This document shows, piece after piece, positions 6,710 to 15,711 of a stretch of 64,000 bases of DNA. A program made the translations under genes and the position numbers. Every line of letters begins with the position of its first letter. Position 1 is the first letter of the stretch. Below the pieces are notes generated by a model, which made no database searches, was not told the DNA's origin, and saw only the letters and a list, made by a program, of their open reading frames with translations. The stretch is from Paenibacillus sp. FSL R7-0204 (GTDB lineage Bacteria > Bacillota > Bacilli > Paenibacillales > Paenibacillaceae), in assembly GCF_038002225.1 (NCBI RefSeq), contig NZ_JBBOCA010000001.1, forward strand, positions 4,588,001 through 4,652,000. Reading direction: 5' to 3'.

Positions 6710-9676
6710 ATGGTTGAGGAGAAGAAAAAGAAGACCGCAAAACAGCGTCCACCGCGCAGATCCTGGCTCCGCAGGTTCGGTTCAGTTGTGAAGTGGATGT
6801 TCATACTCGGTATACTCGGCTGCCTGTTCGCCGGCGGCGCTGTAGCCGGCTACGTCACTTCAATAGTGAAGGACGACCCGGTCCGGCCCGAAGAACTAAT
6901 CCAGCAGCAGGTTGGGCTGAACGCCATTACCGGCTTTGCCTATTTCAGTGACGGACAGCCGATCGGCCAGCTCCGCACAGAAGAAGACCGCAGACTTATT
7001 GAATTCAACGATATTCCGCAGCTTGTGATTGATGCCGTTCTCGCTATAGAGGACAATAATTTCTACAATCATAAAGGGGTGGATTTCAGCGGCACCCTGC
7101 GGGCCGTCAAGCAAAAGGTACTGAACGAATCCGTTCAGACCGGGGGCAGCACCCTTACCCAGCAGCTTGCACGGCGCGTGTTCCTGAACCTGGACCGCAC
7201 GGAAGACCGTAAGGTGAAGGAGATCCTGCTGTCCCTGCGGCTGGAACGCTTCTTGTCCAAGCAGGAAATTTTAACGGCTTATTTAAATAAGGTTCCTTTC
7301 GGGAACGGTTCCAACGGCTATAATGTATTCGGTATCAAGGCTGCCGCCAAAGGCATCTTCGGCCTGGATGATCTGGAGAAGCTGAACGTGGCCCAGGCGG
7401 CATATCTCGCCGGCTTGCCGCAGCTCCCCTCCAAGTATTCTGCGTTCAACGGCGTAGGCGAATTCAACGAGACGGCCTTCGGCCGGGCGATGGACCGCCA
7501 GAAGCTGGTCTTACGGCGGATGCTGGAGGAGAACAAAATTACCACTTCCCAGTACGACGAGGCGCTGCTCTTCGACATCAAGAGCTCTCTTGCACCGCAT
7601 ACCAAGAAGGCCTATGCCACCTTCCCTTATCTCATGATGGAAACTGAACGCAAAGCGTCCGAGATCCTGTTGAAGCTGAACCAGGGTACGTCAGACAAGG
7701 CGGCCACTGCTGCCGATTCTGCACAGCTTCTGGAGGAAGCCCGCCAGCAGTTAATGACCGGCGGCTACCGTGTGTACACCACCATAGACAAGAAAGTGTA
7801 CAGTGCGATGCACAGCATCTCGGATGACAGCAGTAATTTCACCAAGGACAGCAAAGCCAGAGGCAAGGAACAGACGGCCGGTATGATGATCAACAATAAG
7901 ACGGGCGCGATTCTCGGTATGATTGAAGGTCGTGATTTCAACATCGAGCAGATGAACTACGCCACTCAGATGATCCGCCAGCCCGGCTCCACCATGAAGC
8001 CGATTGCAGCGTACCTGCCTGCATTGGATGCAGGGCTCATTCAGCCTGCCGGCATTCTGGATGATGCGCCGATTGTCATGAAGGACGGGGGTAAAGGCTA
8101 CCACATTCCCAAGAACGCCAACAACCGTTATCAGGGTCTCGTTACCGCCCGTTATGCCCTGAACAAATCCCTGAACCTTCCGGCCTTGAAGCTGTTCAAC
8201 GACAAGGTGGGTATTGAGAAGGCCTGGGCCTTCTCCAAGAAGCTGGGGATTACTACCATCCAGGACAATGACTATAGTGCTCAGACCGGGGTTATCGGGG
8301 GGCTGCGTTACGGGGTATCCGTGGAAGAGCTGACCAACGCTTATTCCTCCATCGGTAACGGCGGTGCCTTCAATGATGCTTATATGATCGAGAAGATCGT
8401 GGACAGTCAGGGTAAAATCGTCTACCAGCATAAAGTTAACCCGGAGCAGGTCTTCTCCAAGCAGACCGCTTATCTGATGACGGATATGCTGCGCACCGTA
8501 ATTACTGACGGAACAGCAACTACAGTGAAGAGGAGCTACAAGCATTTCAAGGAAGTTCCGATTGTCGGCAAAACCGGCTCTACCCAGAACTATGGGGATG
8601 TCTGGTTCATGGGCTATTCCCCGGATGTCACCCTTGGAATTTGGGTGGGCTACAAAGAGCAGGTCAATACCCTTCAGGGGGATACGCAGAAGCGTCAGGC
8701 GCAGACCCTGTGGGCCAAGGTAATGAATACAGTGATTGACAAACGTCCCGAGCTGTTCACCACGAAGGAATTCGCCCAGCCGGAGGGTATCGTCAAGGCG
8801 ACAGTCTCGGCATACAGCGGCAAGAAGCCATCCAAGCTGACGGACAGATTCACAACGGATCTGTTCAACGCGAAATTTGTTCCTAAGGAGAGCGACGACG
8901 GAATTTCCAATGCCAAATACATCACTTATAACGGGGTGAACTACATCCCTCTGGAAGGAACTCCTGAGGATTTCTTGAAGGAGAAGATCGTAGTCAAGCG
9001 CGAGAAGCCGATTCAGGAGCTGGTCAAAGAGCTGCGGGCCGCCTTCCCGGCGATGAAGTCGCATGAGTCACTATCGTACTACATGCCGCAGGATGCCAAG
9101 ACCGACTATCCGACCGAAGTCGATCCGCGTGTCGATGATGGCAACGGGCCAAGTGCTCCCGGTGAAGTCATGGTCTCCTACAGTACGGGTAAAGCTGTAG
9201 TTACCTTCACTCCAAGCGGTTCGCCGGATGTTGTGGGCTACCGCCTCTACCGTTCTTTGAACGGCGGATCTTTCCAGAAGCAGGCCGTTCTTGCGGCTGG
9301 AGAGAGTACCGTCTTCAAGCCGGGTACTCCGGCAAGCGCTAATGCTACCTTCTATGTGGCTGCCGTAGACGTAGCCGGACATGAGACTGCTTCCGGCAGT
9401 GTGGCTGGCGGCATTAAGCCGACACCGGAGCCTACGGCTACTCCAGAACAGACGCCGGATGCTGAGCCGACACCGGACGCCGGAATCATCCCGGACAGTA
9501 CGGAAGACCCTGGCATGATCATTGTTCAGCCGCCTGCTGTGGATACTTCAATTCCGCTAGGCGGAAACAGCGGCGGAAATGCCACGGGTAATAACAGCGG
9601 GAAGCCTGCAGGCAATGCCAACGGGAATACGGGCGGGAATGCCGCCACTAACGCAACAGGCAATACCGGACGTTAA
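6710..9676 (+). CDS. Class A penicillin-binding protein 1A (transglycosylase/transpeptidase) with FN3 domain
   Basis: The 988-residue product is a bifunctional peptidoglycan synthase. A basic cytoplasmic start is followed by one membrane helix (about 27-52). The GT51 glycosyltransferase shows AIEDNNFYNHKGVDFSGTLR and GGSTLTQQLARR; the transpeptidase shows the serine motif RQPGSTMKP, the SLN motif (NKSLNLPALK) and GKTGSTQNYGD. A fibronectin type III-like domain lies at about 815-905, then a Pro/Thr/Glu-rich linker and a Gly/Asn tail (GGNSGGNATGNNSGKPAGN). It acts at the outer face of the membrane, polymerising lipid II and cross-linking stem peptides. AAAAGGAGGA precedes the ATG. Single gene with its own promoter and terminator. 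Confidence 0.95.
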   Translation: MVEEKKKKTAKQRPPRRSWLRRFGSVVKWMFILGILGCLFAGGAVAGYVTSIVKDDPVRPEELIQQQVGLNAITGFAYFSDGQPIGQLRTEEDRRLIEFNDIPQLVIDAVLAIEDNNFYNHKGVDFSGTLRAVKQKVLNESVQTGGSTLTQQLARRVFLNLDRTEDRKVKEILLSLRLERFLSKQEILTAYLNKVPFGNGSNGYNVFGIKAAAKGIFGLDDLEKLNVAQAAYLAGLPQLPSKYSAFNGVGEFNETAFGRAMDRQKLVLRRMLEENKITTSQYDEALLFDIKSSLAPHTKKAYATFPYLMMETERKASEILLKLNQGTSDKAATAADSAQLLEEARQQLMTGGYRVYTTIDKKVYSAMHSISDDSSNFTKDSKARGKEQTAGMMINNKTGAILGMIEGRDFNIEQMNYATQMIRQPGSTMKPIAAYLPALDAGLIQPAGILDDAPIVMKDGGKGYHIPKNANNRYQGLVTARYALNKSLNLPALKLFNDKVGIEKAWAFSKKLGITTIQDNDYSAQTGVIGGLRYGVSVEELTNAYSSIGNGGAFNDAYMIEKIVDSQGKIVYQHKVNPEQVFSKQTAYLMTDMLRTVITDGTATTVKRSYKHFKEVPIVGKTGSTQNYGDVWFMGYSPDVTLGIWVGYKEQVNTLQGDTQKRQAQTLWAKVMNTVIDKRPELFTTKEFAQPEGIVKATVSAYSGKKPSKLTDRFTTDLFNAKFVPKESDDGISNAKYITYNGVNYIPLEGTPEDFLKEKIVVKREKPIQELVKELRAAFPAMKSHESLSYYMPQDAKTDYPTEVDPRVDDGNGPSAPGEVMVSYSTGKAVVTFTPSGSPDVVGYRLYRSLNGGSFQKQAVLAAGESTVFKPGTPASANATFYVAAVDVAGHETASGSVAGGIKPTPEPTATPEQTPDAEPTPDAGIIPDSTEDPGMIIVQPPAVDTSIPLGGNSGGNATGNNSGKPAGNANGNTGGNAATNATGNTGR

Positions 9677-9706
9677 GCTGGACAGACAGACTTCAGTGTA
9701 AGCTTC

Positions 9707-9747
9707 AAAAGCCCGTTCCCCGGGATAAGGGGAACGGGCTTTTTTTA
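9707..9747 (+). terminator. Bidirectional terminator between PBP1A and acsA
   Basis: AAAAGCCCGTTCCCC pairs with GGGGAACGGGCTTTT, with T-runs on both strands; it serves the two convergent genes. Confidence 0.9.
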
Positions 9748-9771
9748 TAAATCCCACCACTCCGGAGCTGC

Positions 9772-11496
9772 CTAGTCTTCGATGGTGGACAAATCGCCTG
9801 CCGGAAGATGCAGCTCCCAGGCTTTCAGTACACGGCGCATAATTTTACCGGACCGGGTCTTGGGCAGCTTATCCTTGAACTCGATTTCACGCGGTGCAGC
9901 ATGGGCAGACAGGCCTGCTTTGACAAATGCCGCGATCTCTTCCTTCAGCTCAGCGGTTGGACTGTATCCTTCCCGCAGCGAGATGAAGGCCTTGATGATC
10001 TCTCCGCGCATGACATCCGGCTTGCCGATTACTCCAGCCTCCGCCACAGCCGGATGCTCCACCAGCTTGCTCTCGACCTCGAAGGGCCCGATCCGCTCCC
10101 CGGAGGAATTGATCACATCATCAATCCGGCCCTGAAACCAAAAATATCCGTCTTCATCCATGTAAGCCGAATCCCCCGAGATATACCATCCGGGAATTCG
10201 GAAGTATTCATCGTATTTAGCCTGGTTATTCCACACCTTGGCCATCATAGACGGCCAGGGAGTGCGGATGGCCAAATTACCCATGGAATACGGCGGCAGT
10301 ACGTTGCCGCGGTCATCAAGGATAGCTGCTTCAATCCCCGGCAGCGGCCGCCCCATGGAACCGGGCTTGATGTCCATTCCCGGGTAGTTGCAAATGAGCT
10401 GCGCCCCCGTCTCGGTCATCCACCACGTATCGTGAATCCGCTGCTGATAGATTTTGTCTCCCCAACGCACGACCTCCGGGTTCAGCGGCTCGCCTACAGA
10501 CAGCACATGACGCAGACTACTGAGATCGATCCCCTCCAGCGTCTCCTTGCCAGCCCCCATCAGCATGCGGAACGCCGTAGGCGCACTGTACCATACCGTC
10601 ACCCCGAAGCGCTCGATCGTCTTATACCAATCCAGCGGACTGAAGCGGCCTCCCCGGACTACATTCGCTACCCCATTGAGCCAAGGAGCAAAAATCCCAT
10701 AAGAGGTTCCGGTCACCCAACCCGGATCGGCAGTGCACCAGTACACATCGTCCGGCCGCAGGTCCAGAACTACCTTACCTGTATAATAGTGCTGGATCAT
10801 GGCTCTCTGCACATGGTAGATGCCTTTGGGCTTCCCGGTGGAACCGGAGGTATAATGCATAATCAGACCGTCCGTAAGGCTCAGCCATTCCGGTTCCAGC
10901 TCGGCGGACGCTTCAGCCATTTCCGTTTCATAGCTCAGCAGCCCGGAATCATCATCAGCAGAGGCTCCGACTACAAAGATATGGCGCAGTCCTGGAAGCT
11001 GCGCCCGCTTCACCCGGTGCAATAGCTCCGGTGTAGTCACCAGTGCCACGGCTCCGCTATCCTCCAGACGGTCCTTGACCGCCGTCTCCATGAACGCCTC
11101 GAACAGCGGACCTGCCACGGCTCCCGTCTTCAGAATGCCGAGCAGGCTGAAATACAGCTCCGGGGTACGCGGCATGAAGATGAACACCCGGTCTCCTTTG
11201 CCGATTCCATATTTGCGTAGTACATTACCGAACTTATTCGACCGTTCCCGTAAGTCGGCGAAGGTGTACCGCTCCTCACGCACCGCATCGCTGTAGATCA
11301 GTGCCGTAGCAGCCCCCCGCCCCTCCTCGACATGACGGTCTATCGCTTCATGTGCCATATTCACCTTGCCGGTCCCATGCCAGGAGAAGCTGCGCTCGAC
11401 ATCCTCCCACCGGAATTCATGAACTGCCCGGGAATAATCCTCCATATTCGAATGCTGCACCCGGCCCGGCAAAATTTCGCCTTGAACTTGCCCCAT
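9772..11496 (-). CDS. acsA: Acetyl-CoA synthetase
   Basis: The 574-residue product belongs to the AMP-forming ligases and has the length of Bacillus AcsA (about 572). Visible motifs: YTSGSTGKPKGIYHVQRA (phosphate loop), WWMTETGAQLICNYPG, WYISGDSAYMDEDGYFWFQG (hinge) and PKTRSGKIMRRVLKAWE, whose Lys is the conserved catalytic and acetylation site. The enzyme activates acetate with ATP and CoA in the cytosol. The ATG follows GGGGAGG. It is divergent from acuA, whose product in Bacillus acetylates and inactivates AcsA, so the pair is a self-contained control unit; a cre-like site lies between them. Confidence 0.95.
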   Translation of the reverse strand: MGQVQGEILPGRVQHSNMEDYSRAVHEFRWEDVERSFSWHGTGKVNMAHEAIDRHVEEGRGAATALIYSDAVREERYTFADLRERSNKFGNVLRKYGIGKGDRVFIFMPRTPELYFSLLGILKTGAVAGPLFEAFMETAVKDRLEDSGAVALVTTPELLHRVKRAQLPGLRHIFVVGASADDDSGLLSYETEMAEASAELEPEWLSLTDGLIMHYTSGSTGKPKGIYHVQRAMIQHYYTGKVVLDLRPDDVYWCTADPGWVTGTSYGIFAPWLNGVANVVRGGRFSPLDWYKTIERFGVTVWYSAPTAFRMLMGAGKETLEGIDLSSLRHVLSVGEPLNPEVVRWGDKIYQQRIHDTWWMTETGAQLICNYPGMDIKPGSMGRPLPGIEAAILDDRGNVLPPYSMGNLAIRTPWPSMMAKVWNNQAKYDEYFRIPGWYISGDSAYMDEDGYFWFQGRIDDVINSSGERIGPFEVESKLVEHPAVAEAGVIGKPDVMRGEIIKAFISLREGYSPTAELKEEIAAFVKAGLSAHAAPREIEFKDKLPKTRSGKIMRRVLKAWELHLPAGDLSTIED

Positions 11497-11607
11497 TACT
11501 CTTGCCTCCCCTACTGGTTTGCTTTAAGCTTTAAGGGTACCATCTACTTCTATTAATTCCGTCAACGCTCTAAATGTGAATATTCCGTGTCGGAATCAGT
11601 ATATCAC

Positions 11608-11621
11608 AGGAAGCGGTTACA
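11608..11621 (+). promoter_or_regulatory. cre-like CcpA operator between acsA and acuA
   Basis: AGGAAGCGGTTACA matches the cre consensus TGWAANCGNTNWCA at 12 of 14 positions (mismatches at positions 1 and 3). It sits just upstream of TATTAT (11627-11632), the likely acuA -10. In Bacillus both acsA and acuABC are under CcpA control, and ccpA itself is 1.5 kb away in this window. Confidence 0.55.
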
Positions 11622-11656
11622 TTCCATATTATAGTGAACCGGAGGGGAGCCCAAGC

Positions 11657-12289
11657 ATGGAGCATCATAAAATCCCTGTATCCCATACGATAGAGCATCA
11701 AGGCCGACTGATTTCTGTCCGCGGCCCACTATCCCCCGATACACTTCAGACCTTAAGCATGCACCGCGATTTGGACGCCTTCCGTAAGCCGCAGGAGCAG
11801 CTCGAAGCCTTGATAGAGATATCGGGCTTACCTGAAGGACGCATCATGGCAGCAGTGGTCTCAGGCGTTATCGTGGGCTATGTCACCTTTCATTATCCGG
11901 ATGAATTGGAGTTATGGTCTCAGGGCGGGATGGAAGATCTGATTGAGCTGGGGGCTATCGAAGTGGCTGACGAGTATCGCGGAAGCGGACTTGCGAAGCT
12001 GCTGGTTTCAAGCGCTTTTGAAGAGGGACAACTGGAGAACTGCATCGTATTCACAACCGAATATTATTGGCACTGGGACCTCAAGGGGAGCGGCCTTACC
12101 GTATGGGAGTACCGCCAGATGATGGAGAAGCTGATGAAGACGGTAGATATGGTGTGGTATGCCACCGATGATCCGGAGATCTGTTCGCATCCGGCCAACT
12201 GCCTCATGGTCCGCATGGGCCAGGATGTACCGCTGTCCTCCCGCGAGACCTTCGACCGGGTGCGCTTCAGACAGCGGTTTATGTATTAA
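11657..12289 (+). CDS. acuA: Acetoin utilization/protein lysine acetyltransferase AcuA
   Basis: I start at ATG 11657 because GGAGGGGAGC lies just upstream and the 210-residue length then equals Bacillus AcuA; the frame is open further upstream. The protein begins MEHHKIPVSHTIEHQG. A GNAT acetyltransferase fold is recognisable: IMAAVVSGVIVGYVTFHYPD (beta strands), then LGAIEVADEYRGSGLAKLLV with the acetyl-CoA pyrophosphate loop. In Bacillus AcuA acetylates the C-terminal lysine of AcsA and lowers its activity. The acuB and acuC partners, normally next, are absent; mtnN follows convergently. Confidence 0.9.
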   Translation: MEHHKIPVSHTIEHQGRLISVRGPLSPDTLQTLSMHRDLDAFRKPQEQLEALIEISGLPEGRIMAAVVSGVIVGYVTFHYPDELELWSQGGMEDLIELGAIEVADEYRGSGLAKLLVSSAFEEGQLENCIVFTTEYYWHWDLKGSGLTVWEYRQMMEKLMKTVDMVWYATDDPEICSHPANCLMVRMGQDVPLSSRETFDRVRFRQRFMY

Positions 12290-12310
12290 TGCAGGCGGCC
12301 TGCCAGCAGG

Positions 12311-13006
12311 CTACATAGCCTTAAGCATATGCTCCAGAATGGCATGCGAATGCTGCGAGGCGGTTACGGTGAATTCACTGTAATTCACATGGGCTGAGCC
12401 GTCTGCTTTATCTGACATTGAGCGTACGATTACAAAAGGTATCCCGTTCATATGGCAGACCTGGGCGACCGCCGCACCCTCCATCTCTGCACAGGCCCCG
12501 TCCAGCTGCTCACGCAGCATAGCTACGGACGCCCTGCTGGCAATGAATTGATCCCCGGACAGCACAATGCCAGTTACACACTTCTGTTTCAGCTCTTGAC
12601 AAGCCTCTTCGGCTAACTTCACCAGCAGAGGATCTGCCTGGAAGGCAGAGATCTCCTGATAAGGGATCACCCCTCTGGCATAACCGAGGGCTGTAACATC
12701 CATATCATGCTGAATGCAGGATGACGAAATAACAATATCCCCGATGTTCAGTTCAGGATGCAGCGCTCCGGCCACTCCGGTGAACAGCACCTGCTCTACG
12801 CCGAAGCTGTCCAGCAGAATCTGTGTAGTTACTGCGGCGTTCACCTTCCCTACCCCTGATTTGCAGACCACAGCTGCCTTCCCGAATACTGTCCCTGTAT
12901 AAAAGGTAATTCCGGCCTTCACCATAGTCTGCTGATTCTCCATCTCTTCCAGCAGCAGCTTGATTTCTTCATCCATTGCACCAATCAGACCCAGCACTCC
13001 GCTCAT
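12311..13006 (-). CDS. mtnN: 5'-methylthioadenosine/S-adenosylhomocysteine nucleosidase
   Basis: The 231-residue product begins MSGVLGLIGAMDEEIKLLLE. MTA/SAH nucleosidase signatures: GAMDEE at the start, FTGVAGALHPELNIGDIVIS, the active-site region CAEMEGAAVAQVCHMNGIPF (ME of the ribose site) and VIVRSMSDKADGSAHVNYSE with the catalytic Asp. It hydrolyses the glycosidic bond of MTA and SAH in the methyl cycle and in autoinducer-2 formation. The ATG follows GGGGGATATGAA. It is convergent with acuA; ccpA lies upstream behind a terminator, so it is probably a single-gene unit. Confidence 0.95.
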   Translation of the reverse strand: MSGVLGLIGAMDEEIKLLLEEMENQQTMVKAGITFYTGTVFGKAAVVCKSGVGKVNAAVTTQILLDSFGVEQVLFTGVAGALHPELNIGDIVISSSCIQHDMDVTALGYARGVIPYQEISAFQADPLLVKLAEEACQELKQKCVTGIVLSGDQFIASRASVAMLREQLDGACAEMEGAAVAQVCHMNGIPFVIVRSMSDKADGSAHVNYSEFTVTASQHSHAILEHMLKAM

Positions 13007-13037
13007 TTCATATCCCCCTTGAACTTTCTGCCCGCAA

Positions 13038-13068
13038 ACATAAAAAGCTCCCGAAGGAGCTTCTTAAG
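13038..13068 (-). terminator. ccpA terminator
   Basis: On the minus strand AAGCTCC-TTCG-GGAGCTT followed by TTTATG, about 35 bases past the ccpA stop. Confidence 0.8.
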
Positions 13069-13100
13069 AGACCTATGTTCACGCGCTAAACATACTGATC

Positions 13101-14111
13101 TTATTTGTTGACATGATTGACAGACAGACGAAGAATGGTCTCATGCGGCAAAATAACCCGCGGATTCTCAACCGTCTCCTTCTTCATCAGCTTCGTCAGC
13201 AGTCTCATCGCCACAGCACCGAGATCATACATCGGCTGTGCTACAGTAGTGAGGAGCGGACGAACCATTGAAGCCATCCGGATGTTGTCTACACTGATAA
13301 TCGAGAAGTCATCCGGCACCTTGAGACCTTCATCCTGAATACTGTGAATGGCGCCAATTGCCATCTCATCAGTAGCGGCAAAGATAGCTGTCGGCTTCTT
13401 CTTCAAACCCAGGAAGTACTTCATGGCTTCGACACCGGATTCGTAACGATAGTTACCGATGCGTACCAGATCCTCCTGATACTCGATACCTGCCGCTTCC
13501 AGCGCCTTCTTGTAGCCGTGGAACCGGGCATAACCGTTCGCAGGGTCCTGCAGCGTGCCGCTAATCATTGCGATCTCACGGTGTCCGTGGCGGATCAGCG
13601 TATTCACTGCATCAAATGCAGCCGTCTCGTGGTCGATATCCACGGAAGGATACGTTCCCTTCTCATCGCGGGTCGCACAGAGTACGATAGGCACAGCAGA
13701 GGTCTGGAACGCCTGGATATGCTCTTCCGTAACGGTTCCGCCCATGAACAACAGCCCGTCCACCTGCTTCTCCAGCAGTGTGTTAATGACACGAATCTCT
13801 TTCTCTTTGCGCTTGTCCGCGTTACAGAGAATAATGTTGTAGTGATACATATTGGCAATATCTTCAATCCCGCGTGCAATTTCCGCAAAAATCGAGTTTG
13901 AGATATCAGGGATAACAACCCCTACGGTTGTCGTTTTCTTGCTGGCGAGACCTCTCGCCACAGCATTCGGACGATAGCCCAAACGCTCAATCGCTTCAAA
14001 AACCTTCTTCCGGGTCTGCGGTTTCACGTTGGGGTTATTATTCACAACCCGTGATACCGTAGCCATAGATACGCCTGCTTCTCGAGCTACATCGTAAATG
14101 GTTACCGTCAA
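13101..14111 (-). CDS. ccpA: Catabolite control protein A (LacI family)
   Basis: The 336-residue product starts (TTG codon) [20 protein letters not shown] with [17 protein letters not shown], the CcpA-type LacI helix-turn-helix and hinge ([18 protein letters not shown]). The periplasmic-binding-like core has the CcpA features of HPr-Ser46-P partners ([20 protein letters not shown]) and the length typical of Bacillota CcpA. CcpA binds cre sites when complexed with HPr phosphorylated on Ser46. GGAGAG precedes the TTG. A weak cre-like sequence (11 of 14) at 14190-14203 on the minus strand could give autoregulation. The gene has its own terminator. The gene symbol rests on the N-terminus and overall match. 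Confidence 0.93.
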   Translation of the reverse strand: MTVTIYDVAREAGVSMATVSRVVNNNPNVKPQTRKKVFEAIERLGYRPNAVARGLASKKTTTVGVVIPDISNSIFAEIARGIEDIANMYHYNIILCNADKRKEKEIRVINTLLEKQVDGLLFMGGTVTEEHIQAFQTSAVPIVLCATRDEKGTYPSVDIDHETAAFDAVNTLIRHGHREIAMISGTLQDPANGYARFHGYKKALEAAGIEYQEDLVRIGNYRYESGVEAMKYFLGLKKKPTAIFAATDEMAIGAIHSIQDEGLKVPDDFSIISVDNIRMASMVRPLLTTVAQPMYDLGAVAMRLLTKLMKKETVENPRVILPHETILRLSVNHVNK

Positions 14112-14198
14112 ATTACTCTCTCCATTGCGATAAATTTTATCGTTCGACTAATTAAAATTATGATACGACACTTTGTACAATTGTGCAATGATAACGCT

Positions 14199-14388
14199 TC
14201 ATTTTCCTTTCAAAATTTCTTTCAAAGGTTGAAACGCCAGTCCTGGCGCGGCTTTAACGCCTTCCGCCAATTCCTGATCCTCCAATAGCTTCCAGTTGAA
14301 AGCCCTTAAAATTTCAAGAATTCTGTATGCTTCCTCTATCGTATCAAAAAGCGCGTGAAAAATCCAACATTCGTTGAAAGTTTTTCAT
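14199..14388 (-). pseudogene. Small frameshifted gene (about 62 aa) in the ccpA leader region
   Basis: Two overlapping minus-strand frames form one plausible protein if a single T is removed from a run of five near 14346: MKNFQRMLDFSRAF then DTIEEAYRILEILRAFNWKL and LEDQELAEGVKAAPGLAFQP ending LKEILKGK. Composition is protein-like (alternating charged and hydrophobic residues), and the stop at 14199 overlaps the weak cre-like site. No good ribosome binding site precedes the ATG. It could be a decayed gene, a frameshift at TTT-TGA, or a chance frame. I do not recognise a family. Confidence 0.35.
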
Positions 14389-14415
14389 TGTTTTTGCAGA
14401 CTTTTTTTCAAAATG

Positions 14416-14442
14416 TCAAAAAATGCTCTTTATTTGGCATTT
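14416..14442 (-). terminator. Weak terminator after the 14430-14885 gene
   Basis: AAATGC and GCATTT flank a 10-base loop and a short T-run follows on the minus strand; it overlaps the stop codon. Low stability. Confidence 0.35.
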
Positions 14443-14885
14443 TCTACCGATTGAGCAGTCAACTGGGAGAGCCGCAGGCCGATCTCTTCCATCCATTTCT
14501 TGTCGGACAGATCCGCCGCCGTGCGGTATACATCCAGCAGCAGATCAATCCGGCTCTGCATAGCCTTGCGGATCGATTCCTCCAGCTCCGGCAATCCGCC
14601 GGCAAACAGGCCCGCAGAAAGCGTATCCTTCAGCACACTAGCCCACTCATTGCGGTCCGCAAAGGACAGATGCAGCTTGCCCGCAGGACGCTCTCCAAGC
14701 TCCCGGATCAGCAGACCCAGGTCACGCTTAATAACCGGCAAGGGCTCATAGCGGGCGCATTGCCCGCAGGTATATACAGGGACATGAGTAATTTTGATCT
14801 TCGCACTATAAATCAGCGTATGCATATGTATGGTCATGATCCCGCCGCAGCCACAAGACTTCTTCATTAATTGTTCCTTATACAT
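14430..14885 (-). CDS. Conserved hypothetical protein with two CxxC pairs
   Basis: I start at ATG 14885 (MYKEQLMKKSCGCGGIMTIH) because GAGGTG is 6 bases upstream; a GTG three codons earlier is also possible. The product is about 151 residues. Cys pairs CGCGG near the start and YTCGQCARYEPLPVIKRDLG about 25 residues later look like a zinc-binding knuckle at the N-terminus, followed by a helical region (LPELEESIRKAMQSRIDLLL). I do not know the function; similar short zinc-knuckle proteins of unknown role occur in Paenibacillus. It lies upstream of ccpA on the same strand, separated by about 320 bases. Confidence 0.7.
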   Translation of the reverse strand: MYKEQLMKKSCGCGGIMTIHMHTLIYSAKIKITHVPVYTCGQCARYEPLPVIKRDLGLLIRELGERPAGKLHLSFADRNEWASVLKDTLSAGLFAGGLPELEESIRKAMQSRIDLLLDVYRTAADLSDKKWMEEIGLRLSQLTAQSVENAK

Positions 14886-15099
14886 CTCCCACACCTCAGA
14901 ATGATCTTTTAAAAACGCATAGTTTTGGCTTTTCCCTTTCTAGTATTCGACCTCATTCCCCTGAATCCCTGCAAGTTTGCATATCATGTTTTAATTGGCA
15001 ATAGTTTTAGGATTTTCCATATCGAAATGTGACTTCAAGTGTCTCTTTTGATAGAATGACATAGATATCAATAAGGTGAGACGAAGGGAGCTGTACAGA

Positions 15100-15624
15100 G
15101 TGAGACTGTCAGGTAAAAAAGTCATTGCGCTGGTGGACGATGAATTTGAAGATCTTGAGCTGTGGTATCCCGTATACCGCGTCCGCGAGGAAGGGGCCGA
15201 GGTTCATTTGGCCGGCCTTGAGAAGGGGAAGACGTATGTCGGCAAATATGGCGTTCCGGCCACTGCTGAATACAGCTGGGATGAGCTGAAGGCAGCCGAC
15301 TATGATGGCATCCTTGTTCCCGGAGGCTGGGCCCCCGACAAAATCCGCCGGTACAGCGCTGTGCTGAAGCTGGTGCAGGATTTCAATGCTGCGAAGAAGC
15401 CGATTGGCCAGATCTGCCATGCCGGCTGGGTCTTAATCTCCGCCAAAATTCTTGAAGGTGTAACGGTCACCTCCACACCGGGTATCCGTGACGATATGGA
15501 GAACGCCGGAGCCATCTGGAAGGACGAGCCGCTCGTCCTGGACGGCCACATCATCTCCGCACGCCGCCCGCCGGACCTGCCGCCTTACGGCAAAGCGTTC
15601 TGCGATGCGCTGGCCGGTGAATAG
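15100..15624 (+). CDS. DJ-1/PfpI family protein (type 1 glutamine amidotransferase-like)
   Basis: I use GTG 15100 (VRLSGKKVIALVDDEFEDLE), preceded by AAGGGAG, rather than GTG 15076 which lacks a binding site; the product is then 174 residues, usual for PfpI-type proteins. The nucleophile elbow is GQICHAGWVLISA with catalytic Cys, the acidic partner is in DDEFEDLELWYP, and YDGILVPGGWAPDKIRR is typical of the family. Members act as intracellular proteases, deglycases or chaperone-like hydrolases; which activity applies cannot be told. Single gene, followed by a bidirectional terminator. Confidence 0.88.
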   Translation: MRLSGKKVIALVDDEFEDLELWYPVYRVREEGAEVHLAGLEKGKTYVGKYGVPATAEYSWDELKAADYDGILVPGGWAPDKIRRYSAVLKLVQDFNAAKKPIGQICHAGWVLISAKILEGVTVTSTPGIRDDMENAGAIWKDEPLVLDGHIISARRPPDLPPYGKAFCDALAGE

Positions 15625-15650
15625 CCGGCAGTAGTGATATCTGATACAAA

Positions 15651-15697
15651 CAACAAGCCCTGCCCTGTCGTCTGACAGGGTTCAGGGCTTGTTTCCG
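15651..15697 (+). terminator. Bidirectional terminator
   Basis: AACAAGCCCTG pairs with CAGGGCTTGTT and an inner CCCTGTC/GACAGGG, serving the PfpI gene and the convergent DUF4179 gene. Confidence 0.85.
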
Positions 15698-15711
15698 CTT
15701 TTAAAGGAGAA

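Noticed and set aside
7751..9064. 437-codon minus-strand frame
   Set aside because: Antisense to PBP1A; no binding site or recognisable domain.
9808..11025. 405-codon plus-strand frame
   Set aside because: Antisense to acsA; composition is not protein-like.
14190..14203. cre-like site before ccpA
   Set aside because: Only 11 of 14 positions match and the first three fail, so I do not list it as a separate feature.
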